From Paraconiothyrium sp. Pb-2020 (lineage: Eukaryota; Ascomycota; Dothideomycetes; Pleosporales; Didymosphaeriaceae): a stretch of 64,000 nt of DNA. The notes under the pieces were generated by a model. It was given only the letters and a program-made list of their open reading frames with translations, was not told the DNA's origin and searched no databases. The DNA is taken from positions 2,151,286 to 2,215,285 of the forward strand of contig JAJUBI010000004.1 in the NCBI GenBank assembly GCA_022419385.1, read 5' to 3'. Made by a program: the position numbers and the translations under genes. Shown here in pieces: positions 42,704-53,194 of this stretch. Each line of letters opens with the position of its first letter. Within the stretch, counting starts at the first letter, position 1.

Positions 42704-44503
42704 ATGGGCCTCTTGGAATACCGGCAACACAGGCGCGACTGGTAGCTGTCACCCCCACTTTACTCCTACAAAGCCCAGAGAAGCTGAACATACACAGTGA
42801 GCGCAAGCAAACCGAACGCTCCTCCAAGATCGCCACCCTCCCGAAAACGTATCTGTACCCTCTCTCCCCAGAAGAACGAACTATCCTCGGCAAACCAATC
42901 CAGGACCTCGTCCAAGATGTACATAAACAGGTCACTGATCCGGTCGACATCTTGCGTGCCTACGGCAAGGTGACGCTGAAGGCGCAGGATAAAACGAATT
43001 GTGTGACAGAGATCTTGTTTCCCGAAGCGGAGAAGTGGGCACGGAATGAGATAAACCTCCAGGGCCCGCTGGCTGGTATACCAGTGTCGCTAAAAGATTC
43101 GATACAGGTTAAGGGCTTTGATATTTCGATCGGATTCTCGGGACATACTGGGAAACCGTATGCTAAGGATGGGCCTCTTGTGCAATTGCTGAAAGAAGCC
43201 GGCGCCATACCTTTTGTGAAGACGAACCTACCCATCACCCTATTGTCTTTCGAATCGACCAATGACGTCTGGGGCCGCACCACCAATCCTCACAACAACA
43301 AGTACTCGCCTGGCGGATCCACAGGAGGAGAGTCGGCACTGCTCGCTTTTGGTGGCAGCCGCATTGGAATTGGCTCGGACGTCGCAGGCTCTGTACGAGT
43401 ACCCGCGCACTTCTCGGGTTGCTACTCTCTACGTTGTTCGACCGGTCGATGGCCAAAGATTGGTATGAATACAAGCATGTTTGGCCAGGAAGCTATACCC
43501 AGCGTATTCAGTCCAATGGCTAGGACGCTAAATGACCTGACCTACTTCACTCGTAGCCTCATCCAAATGAAGCCTTGGAGACTCGACTACACAGTCCACC
43601 CGCTAGAGTGGAGAGAAAATATCGAACAAGAGTACAGGGAAAAGAAAAAATTGAGGGTGGGTGTTTTACGTACCGATGGTGTTGTGGACCCTGCTCCAGC
43701 ATGTGCCCGCGCCCTCGACGAAGTTGCTTCTGCCCTCGCCGCCGAAGGCCACGAGGTATACGATGTGAACCCGCCATCACCCTACGAGGGTCTCCAACTC
43801 GCATCTCAGCTCCTGCTCAGTGATGGAGGCAGCACTTTCTTAGCTGGATTTCGCACCGGCGAATGGAATGACCCGGGCGTAAAGCAAATGGTTTATTATA
43901 TGCAGCTTCCACGCCCTGTCAAGTACCTTTACTACCTTTGGGTGAAGTACATCAAGCGTGACCCCATCTGGGCCGGTCTGCTGCGGGACTGGCATCCGAA
44001 GTCTGCATATGAATACTGGCAACTGGCTGGCAAGCGTGAGGTGTATAAAGCCAAATTCTTCCAATGGTGGAACGATGAGGCGAAAATGGATGCTATGATC
44101 GCGCCACCGAACGCTACACCTGCTGTACCGCATGATGGTATGCATGATGCGGTCAGCAGCTGTGGCTATACCTTCTTGTTCAATCTGGTAGGTCAAAATG
44201 TCTCGTCATGTTCAAACGGGGCTAATATCTTTGCAGCTAGACTACACTGCTGGCGTTTTGCCTGTAACCCACGTCGACCCAGCAAGAGATCAACTACCGG
44301 CTACCTTCAACTTTAAGCAACTAAACGGCGTAGCTAAGGGCGCGTACAAACACTACGATGCTACGAAAATGGCGGGCCTTCCTGTAGGTGTACAGGTTGT
44401 AGGACGGAGGCTGGAGGAAGAGAAGGTTCTCGCGGTTATGGAGCGGGTTGAGGATGCGCTTGATAAACACGGTGGTCGATATCAGTTACTTGAGATTGAT
44501 TAG
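42704..44503 (+). CDS. amidase (acetamidase-like, amidase signature family)
   Basis: Exons 42704-42741, 42798-44187 and 44237-44503 (introns 56 and 49 nt); 564 residues. The Ser-cisSer-Lys triad is intact: Lys112 in VSLKDS, Ser187 in GGSTGGES and Ser211 in GSDVAGS, with the usual 24-residue gap between the two serines. The start is chosen from splicing: MGLLEYRQHRRDC then ERKQTERSSKIA gives the normal fungal N-terminus, whereas the unspliced frame runs upstream through unrelated sequence. The family hydrolyses small amides to acid and ammonia, often for nitrogen supply. Confidence 0.9.
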
Positions 44504-44566
44504 ATGGGGAGTACGCGATCTACCCGCTACTTTTACTTAGGTATAATTCCATCGGAATATTAATGA

Positions 44567-44584
44567 TGGATACCTAGGTATCCA
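44567..44584. promoter_or_regulatory. 18-bp perfect palindrome
   Basis: TGGATACCTAGGTATCCA is its own reverse complement. It lies 64 nt after the amidase stop and about 270 nt before the next ATG, in a TAGGTA-type AT-rich spot (44537-44584). It could be a regulatory site or a transcript-end hairpin. Confidence 0.4.
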
Positions 44585-44852
44585 GGATTCCACGTGATCG
44601 GACAGCCGGCTACGAAAGAAGCTAGCTCGTTGCTAATGTAAGCTAATTGCTCCAAAGTCCAAAGACTAGACCTAGACCTGGATTAAACGAGCTCCTTCGG
44701 CGCCACGGCGCAGCCGGCGTCGTTCGCATCATGAATAGCTTGCAATGGTTTCCTTCCCGTATTTTAGCAAAGCGAATTGGACCACGCCAGAACAATCTTC
44801 TTTCCCCGCAAACATCTCCCCCGGGTCAGCGCAGTGGTATAGCCCATTCAAC

Positions 44853-46104
44853 ATGCTTAATCTTCGTACCTTTACTTCTGTAACATATCTGGCGCAATTC
44901 GCTTTTCGGGGAGGCAATGCACACAACAACTGCTCTCAGCTCCTGGACATTGTTCCGAAACGCGAGGTCCTGTACGTAGGCGGAAAGTACACGAACGTCA
45001 CAGCAAGTCTCATATCCTACTACTTCCAGGTGATCCTAACCATGGTACCAGGACCCTACGACCAATTCGACGTCGACGGCCATGATAGGGCAAATATACG
45101 TTGAGAAGCTCTCTCCTGATCCAGCCCCCGCAGTCCCACCATTACCCATCATTTTCATTGCTGGCGCCGCTCAAACAGGGACCAACTTTCTAGAAACCCC
45201 AGATGGTCGACCAGGATGGGCATCGTACTTTCTTTCCAAGGGTCACACGGTCTACCTGTCAGATCAACCTTCACGTGGTCGCTCTTTCTGGCTTCCCGGA
45301 CAGGGAAATATGGGATACATTGGCTCACCTGATACCGTCTCGGACATCTTTACGGACGTAGCGAACAATGGCGGCCAATGGCCGCAGGCAAAATTTCACA
45401 CACAATGGCCCGGTACCGGTCGCATCGGCGACTCAACTTTCGACAATTTCTACAGAAGTCAGGTGCAATTGCAGACTGACCGCTTCATAAGCGAAGAACA
45501 GAATGCGCAAGCATACTCAGCTCTGGTAGACGTGGTTGGAAACTGTTATATCATCAGTCACTCACAAGCCGGCGCATACGGTAACTGCAGCTAGAGACTA
45601 CGAGGATCACGCAGTGGCTAACAATGAGCAGGTTGGAGGGTCGGAGACATGCGCTCAGATCTTGTGAAGGGTATCGTTCAGTTGGAGCCATCTGGACCAC
45701 CATTCACGCTGCGCCCACCGTTCGGAAACGACCCGGCTTTCGCATTTGGTCTTACCGATCTTGCAATCGCATATGTACCGTCGGCAGGGACCAATGCTTC
45801 AGCCATCGAGACGATTGTAGAGCCAGCGATTGATGCTGATCACAACGAGTGCATCATGCAAAAGTCTCCAGCGAAGCAACTCACGAACCTGGCCAGGATT
45901 CCGGAGCTTGTCGTTACTGGCGAAGCGTCCTTCCATGCGCCATACGACTATTGCACTGTCAAGTATCTGGAGCAGGTTGGCGTTGACGTGGAGTATGCGG
46001 ATTTGGGGAAGGAAGGTATTCACGGAAACGGACACATGTTCTTCATGGAAAAGAATAATCTCGAGATTGCAGATCGGGTATATCAGTGGCTGGAAAGGCA
46101 CTGA
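44853..46104 (+). CDS. secreted alpha/beta hydrolase (esterase-like)
   Basis: Exons 44853-45002, 45052-45580 and 45632-46104; 383 residues. The first intron (45003-45051) has a GC donor, ACA|GCAAGT, a CTAAC branch site and an AG acceptor. It joins YVGGKYTNVT to DPTTNSTSTAMIGQIYVEKL, as the family needs. The N-terminus is moderately hydrophobic and may be a signal peptide; an in-frame ATG at 44745 is an alternative. Nucleophile Ser lies in ISHSQAG and the His in GNGHM; GGxxTG-type oxyanion region is AGAAQTGTNF. Substrate unknown, likely an ester. Confidence 0.82.
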
Positions 46105-46469
46105 GGAATGACAAACAATTGCGATGCTCGACTCCACGGCACCGTTCGGTTGCGATTCCTGCGCCTGTGAAGCCCCATTCAAAGCGAGATAGGTGCAGGG
46201 ATGAATCCGAGGAAATCCAGCCAATCAATCAGCCGCGGCCCCGAGACCCCACATGGCGCCGAGCTAGCGGGCCGTAGAGTTTCGGACAATGTCCGACAGA
46301 CACGGTCGTCGACCAGACGAGTGTATAGACGGTCTCTAAGGTCGCGTGGGCGCACTTGAAGACGTCCCCGCTGCTTTTATTGTTGCTTGTTCCATGAGCT
46401 GTGTATGACTCAGATCGACATGTGAACGAGAGGACCTCGCGACCGCCAGACGGAAGGAAAAAGCAAAGG

Positions 46470-46863
46470 TGCGCTAGATGGTGTACACAGGTCAAACTGA
46501 CCTGATTGCTAGCGTCGCTGACTTGAAATTAGTACTAGCGCCGGATTTTATATACTCTACTAACCCCGATCTAAAAATCTAACTCTAATCCTAATTTTAC
46601 CCTAATCTTAACTAACCCTAATCCTAAGATTTAGAATATATAATTATTAGCTTATAATTTACTAGAAAATCTTCTGAAAACTTAAATTAGCTAATATATT
46701 TTAATTTTAATATATTTAAATAATAATTAAAATATATTTTAATTATAATTAAAATATGTTTTTAAAACTCAGGTCAGATAAGCTAAAATTAGGCCTAATT
46801 AAGGTTAGTCAAGTCAGCCGCTAATATCCGAAGTCTGCTTGACCTGAACCCTGCGCTAGATGG
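46470..46863. mobile_element. MITE-like AT-rich element with terminal inverted repeats and flanking direct repeats
   Basis: Flanks: TGCGCTAGATGG at 46470-46481 and again at 46852-46863, 12/12 identical. Between them are 370 bp. The ends (46488-46526 and 46809-46846) are imperfect inverted repeats of about 38 bp, both starting CAGGTCAA and both containing TAGCG followed by GCTGACTTGA. The left end also holds its own palindrome CAGGTCA-AAC-TGACCTG. The interior (46545-46800) is extremely AT-rich with no coding potential, a look typical of repeats hit by RIP. No transposase is present. A 12-bp duplication is longer than usual for hAT (8) or Mutator-like (9-11) elements, so the superfamily is open. 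Confidence 0.6.
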
Positions 46864-47253
46864 GGCCAATTGAGACCGTATTGCGTGGCACGTTCGAGCT
46901 GATCGGCGTTTGTTTTTGCGCCATTCGGAACGCCTTGAAGATTGAGCCGCCCCAGGGTTGGTTCGCTCAGCCGCTCACTTGTTGCAGATAGTGATGGCAA
47001 GGTGCCCAGGAACCCTGTCTGATTCGGAGCTCGACCTCGGCACCAGGCCAGTCCGTCCAGAGACGACCCCGATGCAACAAACAATGTCGAATTGGTGCAG
47101 GTGCAACAATGTGGTCTAGGGTCTGCGCGTCATTTTCCAGCCATCGCACAATAAAGATACTCGAGCCCCCACCGCAACCGCGGGAGAACCCGCAACCAAG
47201 CTTCCACACTGAGATACACGACCTTCGCACGCGCACTTCATACGACCTCAGCC
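46864..47253. other. intergenic
   Basis: About 390 nt upstream of the Pth11-like gene; no gene recognised. Confidence 0.5.
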
Positions 47254-48727
47254 ATGGCCGCCTCGAGCGCGGGGTCCCCTTCGCCAGAGTTCCTCGCCGA
47301 GACGAATAACCCATATCTGGACCAGCGCGTCAGCATTGCATTTATCGTGATTGACACTGCCTTCTTGGTCTTGTTTTATGCGAGCCGGTACTACAACCCC
47401 AAGGCTGTCGGTATGCCAATGTTGGTGTGCAACACGCTGTGCTACATACTTTGTCTGGGAAGCGCAGCAACGGGAATCTGTGGGTCTTGCGCTTTTTCTT
47501 TTCTATTCTTTCTTTTCTCTATGTCCCGTGGGTTGCAAAAACACTCGGACAGACACAGCGCTGTGGAGAATGAGCATGTCTAGCGCTTGCGGACAAGAAA
47601 GCCAAGCATCGCACAGTGCCATTTTCAAAGATTTACTACTTGTGCCACCCCTGGCAGGATTAGCAATGCCGTACCTAAACTCTTGATCTTGTAGAGGGGC
47701 CAAATGGAACTGTGGATAATGGCCACTAACATTCAAATAGTGATGACGCAGGTGGGAGGTGTAGGACACCACGTCGCTGCCGTCCCAGTAGCCACCTTCC
47801 AGACCTGGCTGCAACTCTCGAAGGTGCTCGAATTCACGTACACACCGGCGGTCATGTTCGCCAAGCTTGCTGCTCTATTCTTGTATTACCAAGTCTTCGA
47901 AGTGCAGCCCTACCGTAGAATTATCATCGGCATCGGCGTGATTATCGTCGCTCAAGGTATAGTAGCGTTGATACTCGCATTCTCCATATGCCGGCCTTTT
48001 CGTTACTTTTGGACCCAAGCGGTCGATATCAATGATGGATCCTGTGGAGACGTCATGCTTTTCTATAAAAGCTACAGCATTCCCAGTTTAGTCACCGATG
48101 TGATGATGCTCGTGCTTCCATGGCCGATCCTTATTCATCTTCACATTCCCACGGCGGAGAAAATCGGTCTGATAGTCACTTTCCTGGCTGCCTCTCTGTG
48201 AGTGCACCCTCGCTACCTAGTAGTCTCTCCAAGACCCAGGACACTAACTAGAGCATAGGGGCATCATCACATGTACCCTGAGATTTGTTACTTTTTTTTC
48301 CACGCCCCTCTTCTCAGACCCTACTTGGTATGCATCAGGCGGTCCAATGATCTACGCCCTCGTCGAACCCTCCATCTACATGATTGCTAGCATACTGCCC
48401 ACCACGCGGCATCTGTACCGGCGAATCCGCAAAAAGGCACGACTCACAGCGCATATGCGCAGTGCGAAAACGGATAGTGCACCGGATAATAGGAGTCCTG
48501 CCCGGTCGGCAAATGGCGACTATGGTGAGAGCAGAGCAACGACGGCTCGCGATCATACATCGCATGAGGACAGCTGGCACGCACAAAGACATTCAAGCCA
48601 GGAGGAGCTGACGTTGGGGCAAATATCTGCTGAGGGCAAGTCGGATACGCCGGCTCCGGACACTAAGCCGAGAGAGATGGTGCGGAAGAAGATTGAGGTG
48701 CGAGATCGGGGTAGTCCGATGGTGTAA
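47254..48727 (+). CDS. Pth11-like / fungal rhodopsin-domain membrane protein
   Basis: Exons 47254-47479, 47741-48197 and 48259-48727; 383 residues. The first intron is 261 nt, long for this window, with CACTAAC near its 3' end; the phases fit and give AATGILMTQVGGVGHHVA. Seven hydrophobic segments are visible, for example VSIAFIVIDTAFLVLFYA, IIIGIGVIIVAQGIVALIL and LVTDVMMLVLPWPILIHL, followed by a hydrophilic 100-residue tail. The family holds candidate G-protein-coupled receptors of filamentous ascomycetes. Ligand unknown. Confidence 0.82.
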
Positions 48728-49477
48728 GGTCGCAGTTCGGGTTCGTGATTGTTAGCGATTTGTGCATTTAGCGTTAGATACCCATATAGTAGACTTGGAA
48801 TGAATTGTCCGAATATTAATGCATAAGACAAGAAGAAAAGTTATTTTGTTGCGAGCAGTTTGAGGCCTCCAAGCGGATTCGAGCGCAATATCGGAACAGA
48901 TGCGATTGGTCTTCATTAGCATGGTTTATATCGTACCTAATACGATTGTGACAGATTGACGAAGAAAATGGCAAAACCATTCTCCCGAGTTTCAACCGCG
49001 TGTCGTGCCGTGGGAAGGCACCGTAGTAGACAGTATAAGCCTATAGACAAACAGTACTATGTCTTCCAAAAGCCTCGATAGTACGTTGCTCATCTTGGAT
49101 TCACACAGGAACCCAATATCTTTGACGAAATGCAGTACAACTGCAAGAGGATTATAACCACTGGCGAATCGGTTCACTGCCTTCGTAGCACATAAACAAG
49201 TAAGTAGGGGTCGAACTGTAAATAGACTTCCAATTTGGGTACATCGGGATAGATGTTATCGATCCATCTGACAATTTCCTAGAGATTATACTGTGCACCC
49301 TCAGTAATTTTCCAAATATGTGATTCAGGAGTTGTGTAAGTAGTTGAATTACGGAAATGCTGAATGCCGCTCGCCTATCAAGCCTTGGTGACTCCGTCAT
49401 GAGATATGTAAACCGAAACAAATTGCCTATTATTCGAGGGATTCTCCAACATGGACCCCTCAAAACGCCGTTGAAAA
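48728..49477. other. convergent intergenic spacer
   Basis: About 750 nt between the ends of two convergent genes; no gene recognised. Confidence 0.5.
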
Positions 49478-50326
49478 TTATCTTCCCGATCCACCCTGTT
49501 TGGCCAGAAAACCGCCCGCATACTTCGCGATCAACTTCGGGCCTTCCTTCTTGATGACTGGTAACGCATGCGTATAAAACATGTCCTTCGCCTGTCTCTG
49601 CCACTCAGGCGCGTCCTTCCTGGAACGGGGTCTATCCCTCACTCGATCATCTCGCACATCCCTGAGAAGTCGGTCGTCGTAGCGAGGGTCCCGGTCCCGG
49701 TCGCGGCGAGGTCTGTCTTCGTTGTAGTCTTCTCGTCGACGAGGCCGGTCATCGTGCCGCTCTTCGTAGGGATCTCTCCTACGCGGTCTGTCGTCGTATC
49801 GATCATCATGATCCCGTCGGCGGGGACGCTCATCGTACGCATCCCTTCGCCGAGGCCTCTCGTCATACTCATCGCGCCTAGGTCTGTCGTGCCGACTGTC
49901 CGAGTAGTAGTCCTCAGCTCGTGGCCGTCGTTGACGCTGAGGCATATTGGGATCATCGTAATCATTGTACGTAGGTGCTTCAGGTGCGCGAGGTTTGGCG
50001 CGTGGAGGTGGAGAGTCTCGTCGTCTGCGGGGTGGAGGATTGCCCGATTCATCGTCGGATGGAGGGGGTCGAGGGCGGGGATCGCGGTACGACTTTGTGC
50101 GACGAGGACGGTTCTCTGTGCTTTCTGAGATGAAGTTCCTGACAGCGTCAAAGGCACCTCGCATACCTCCTCGGTCTGTTTCTCGGTCGTCTTCGAATCG
50201 TGGGCGGCGCGGTCGGTCGCGAGCCGGTTGGTGATGACGACCACCGAACTCATCCATGTAGTCCGGCGGAGACACTTCAGTCCTACGGCGTCGCTGACCA
50301 CCGTAAGGCGAAGGCGATCGTGGCAT
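49478..50326 (-). CDS. Arg/Asp-rich low-complexity protein
   Basis: Single exon, 282 residues. The middle (about 110-240) is a mixed-charge repeat of Arg with Asp/Glu, e.g. YDERPRRRDAYDERPRRRD, with a unit of roughly 9-10 residues. The N-terminus holds RS/SP-like words (PRSPSPYGGQRRRR). The final 45 residues are different: a helical, Lys-rich, more ordered segment (FYTHALPVIKKEGPKLIAK) that looks conserved. No named domain recognised. Mixed-charge domains of this type are known from nuclear-speckle and condensate proteins; that role is inference. Confidence 0.75.
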   Translation of the reverse strand: MPRSPSPYGGQRRRRTEVSPPDYMDEFGGRHHQPARDRPRRPRFEDDRETDRGGMRGAFDAVRNFISESTENRPRRTKSYRDPRPRPPPSDDESGNPPPRRRRDSPPPRAKPRAPEAPTYNDYDDPNMPQRQRRPRAEDYYSDSRHDRPRRDEYDERPRRRDAYDERPRRRDHDDRYDDRPRRRDPYEERHDDRPRRREDYNEDRPRRDRDRDPRYDDRLLRDVRDDRVRDRPRSRKDAPEWQRQAKDMFYTHALPVIKKEGPKLIAKYAGGFLAKQGGSGR

Positions 50327-51593
50327 TGTGCAGTGTATGGTCGTGCAGGATCGATGGTGACTGATATGTGGTAATGTGGTGTGGTGAATGAAACCCCACC
50401 ACCAGATGGTCGCTCGTCCTTCCTATAAGCACTTGAGCAAGCATGACCTGGGCACAAGACCCTGCATCAATGCTCGCGCTCACCCGGCCCGCGTGTCGTC
50501 ATGCTCCACTATTGCACACCGCCCGCCTTCAGAATCACGCGCAAAACATGGGCTGGAATTATGAAGCAGGCTGTGTGGCCGTGGGCGCCTGTACTTGTGG
50601 GCTGTGTCATCGTGCAGGCCGACGTGGCGGATCATTTCCCCGCAAAGGGGTCTTAGGCGAAACCGGATTCGCCTCAAGGTACTGCACTATCGCCAATCGC
50701 CGCGGCTGTTGTACTGAGGCCTGCACACCTGACAAACATGACAAACATGACAAACATGAAATCAAGGAGCGAGCAGTTTGTCAGATGCCTGTGTTGCCCT
50801 CAAACAAGCAACACCACTCAGTTGCAAGCAGCCATGATTGAACCTCTCAACTCAGCATCATGGATGGTGGTGTGACCGTGAAATACGACACTCTGCACGT
50901 CTATGTCCAGGTGAAGTTCTGGAAAGATAGTGAAGTTAGCTGTATGGTACAGCTGAGGGCCACAGGGACTGTTGCATGTGAGCTGAAATGCCGAATCTGT
51001 TGGATGGAAATCCGAAGTTGCTCAGGCATCGAGCAATCTGTGGCGCAGCAACTGCGCCACGGTGGCAACCGGGTAACGAATCCGTACTTGTGTTCTCTCC
51101 ATTGGACCCCCCCATTTCTTGGACTGAAATTCCTTTTCAAGAAATCCGATGGTTGATTCTTTGCAGACCAAGGGCTCTACTTATAGCTCTGTTGCTTGCT
51201 ATTATCTGCTTGCTGTCTGAGATTGTCTCAGAGATTTGGGATGAAAACCAAACAACACTATTCCTCTAACCTTGCACATCCAAGTTGTCCTAAAAACCAC
51301 GCCATGAAGGGAAAAAAGGCGGCAAGAATGCCGATCGTGAGATCGTATTCGTGACGGTGCTAGAGAGAGCGGTAAAGTATATAATAGAGGGTAAGGTTGG
51401 AGAGCTGAGGAGCGCTGTTAGGGCGGCGTCAGGGAAGTGACGGTCTTGCATGGAGACCGTGGCGATCGCACAGGACTGTAAAGTATGGTGGATTGACTCA
51501 ACGTCTTTTTTCCAATGCGTCGCCTACAATAAACCAAACCAGCGACAATCTCATTTTGATTTCTTTCTTAGAACACCTAAACCATCTGCCCGC
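50327..51593. other. intergenic with short tandem repeat
   Basis: About 1.3 kb with no recognised gene. A 9-bp unit GACAAACAT is repeated three times at 50731-50757. Confidence 0.5.
50731..50757. repeat. 9-bp tandem repeat, three copies
   Basis: GACAAACAT in three perfect head-to-tail copies. No function apparent. Confidence 0.8.
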
Positions 51594-52532
51594 TCACTCC
51601 AACTTCCATGCTGTCTTTGTGAAGAATTCTTCTAACCCATTCAGCGTCCCCCTCGCCTGCTCCTTCGCCCATTGCACGTCATCCTCCATGTTTTGACCGT
51701 AGTACCCATAATCCCTGAAAAGCAGATACATATCAAATAGCATGTCTCTGCTAGCTTCAGGCAAATACCCCTTGAACACCTCATCTTCAACTTGCACATG
51801 CTTCACCGGCTTACCAGCGACTTTGCTCATCGTCTCCACAATCTCCTTTACGCTGTACAGCCCCTCTGCCGCGGCGAAGAATGTACCCTCATACTTATCT
51901 GGATCCGCGAGGATGGCGCTGACCCAGGCCCCCGTGTCTTTAATGTCGATGAGCGGCAGCCGGGTCTCGGCCTGGAAATTGTTCGCAAAGACATACGACC
52001 CGTCATTTGCCGGCGACGGCCGTGGGACCATGCTCGTCGAGAAATTTTGCATGAAGCTGCCAGGCGCGAAGAATGCGGATTTGATCGGTTGCTTGCGGAT
52101 GTACTCCTCAATCTCGGCTTTTACGTCAAAGTGCTGCGCGTGCTTGAGCTTCCCGCCGCTAATCTTGAATGGGTGAGACATCGAGGACCAGATGATGTAG
52201 CTTGCGCCTTGTTTGATGGCTTCGTTGACGATTGCGGTAGCTTGCCGGGTTTCTGAGGCGCGCGTGTTGCCGTCGTAGGAGGTGGCGGTGAGGGCGAAGA
52301 CGAAGTTCGCGCCTTTCATCGCAGCGGAAAGTGAAGATTGGTTTTCGAAGTCGGCGGCTACGACATCAGCGCCTTGAGACTTGATGTCTTGTGCTTTGGC
52401 AGAGGAAGTGTCGCGCGTGATGGCCCGGACGGCGTAGCGTTTGGATAGTTCGGGATCGCTGAGGACTGCGCGGGCGACGGAGCCTCCCTGGTTTCCTGTG
52501 GCTCCGAAGACAACGAGAAGTTGCTTAGACAT
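51594..52532 (-). CDS. NmrA-like NAD(P)-binding protein
   Basis: Single exon, 312 residues. The NAD(P) loop GATGNQGGSVAR is at residues 10-21, followed by the atypical short-chain-dehydrogenase fold of the NmrA/HSCARG group (VVAADFENQSSL, YIIWSSMSHP, FFAPGSFMQNF). The catalytic Tyr-x3-Lys of classical reductases is not evident, in line with redox-sensing or regulatory members. NmrA of Aspergillus binds the nitrogen regulator AreA; members differ widely, so a regulatory role here is only possible. TATAAA (complement of 52662-52667) lies about 130 nt upstream of the ATG. Confidence 0.87.
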   Translation of the reverse strand: MSKQLLVVFGATGNQGGSVARAVLSDPELSKRYAVRAITRDTSSAKAQDIKSQGADVVAADFENQSSLSAAMKGANFVFALTATSYDGNTRASETRQATAIVNEAIKQGASYIIWSSMSHPFKISGGKLKHAQHFDVKAEIEEYIRKQPIKSAFFAPGSFMQNFSTSMVPRPSPANDGSYVFANNFQAETRLPLIDIKDTGAWVSAILADPDKYEGTFFAAAEGLYSVKEIVETMSKVAGKPVKHVQVEDEVFKGYLPEASRDMLFDMYLLFRDYGYYGQNMEDDVQWAKEQARGTLNGLEEFFTKTAWKLE

Positions 52533-53194
52533 TCTTGCGGTAATGCTTGATATCTTGCAAAAGGGTGCCTATAGTGACTGTTAAGAAATGATTGCAGGGA
52601 AGTCAAACTGCAAGGGAAGAGCTGTAGCGTATAATACATTTGAGACGCAATTGCATCCCTCTTTATACCTCTACATTTCGTTTTCAAGATAGATCTATCA
52701 TAGTGGTACCTTGGTAGTTGTGAAGTTGGCCTATCTCCGGCTAGCTCCGAATCATGCATAGACTCCGTTAGTGTACAGGCGCCGAGCGGTATGAGCGGCC
52801 GCCTTGCTCGCGCCTCGTATATTCTACCGGAGGAGAGGTGTCCTGCGAGGCCGGTCCGAGCGAAAACGAATTCGGGCTAGACTTTGGGTAAGCTGCCATC
52901 TCTAATGGGGCAGAAACGTCAGTCGCCGCACACTATTCTCTTCATCGACAGTCCAAATCGGAATTTGTAGCATCAGGTCCGTGAGACACAAATCTACAGT
53001 GACGTTATGAGGGACACAGAGTTGGCGGATAACTTGTTTGATAGCTTTTGCTCGACCATTCATCCTTTCCAAACGTCGCTATCTTGGATATCGTGACCCC
53101 TTGCTCATTTCTCGTTTCATCATACATGTCAGCGCAGCCAAGCAGCGCCCTCTATATTTCGTTTTGCGATATCAATCGTACCAGTGCATCGCAT
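52533..53194. other. intergenic
   Basis: About 660 nt upstream of the NmrA-like gene and downstream of the synthetase gene. No gene recognised. Confidence 0.5.

Noticed and set aside
46570..46625. CCCTAA/CTAACCC words as an internal telomere
   Set aside because: The words are degenerate and few, and they lie inside the inverted-repeat element, so they are better seen as part of it.
49568..50128. Plus-strand frame of 186 codons opposite the Arg/Asp-rich gene
   Set aside because: It is the shadow of the repetitive codons on the minus strand; its Val/Ser/Arg-rich product has no family features.
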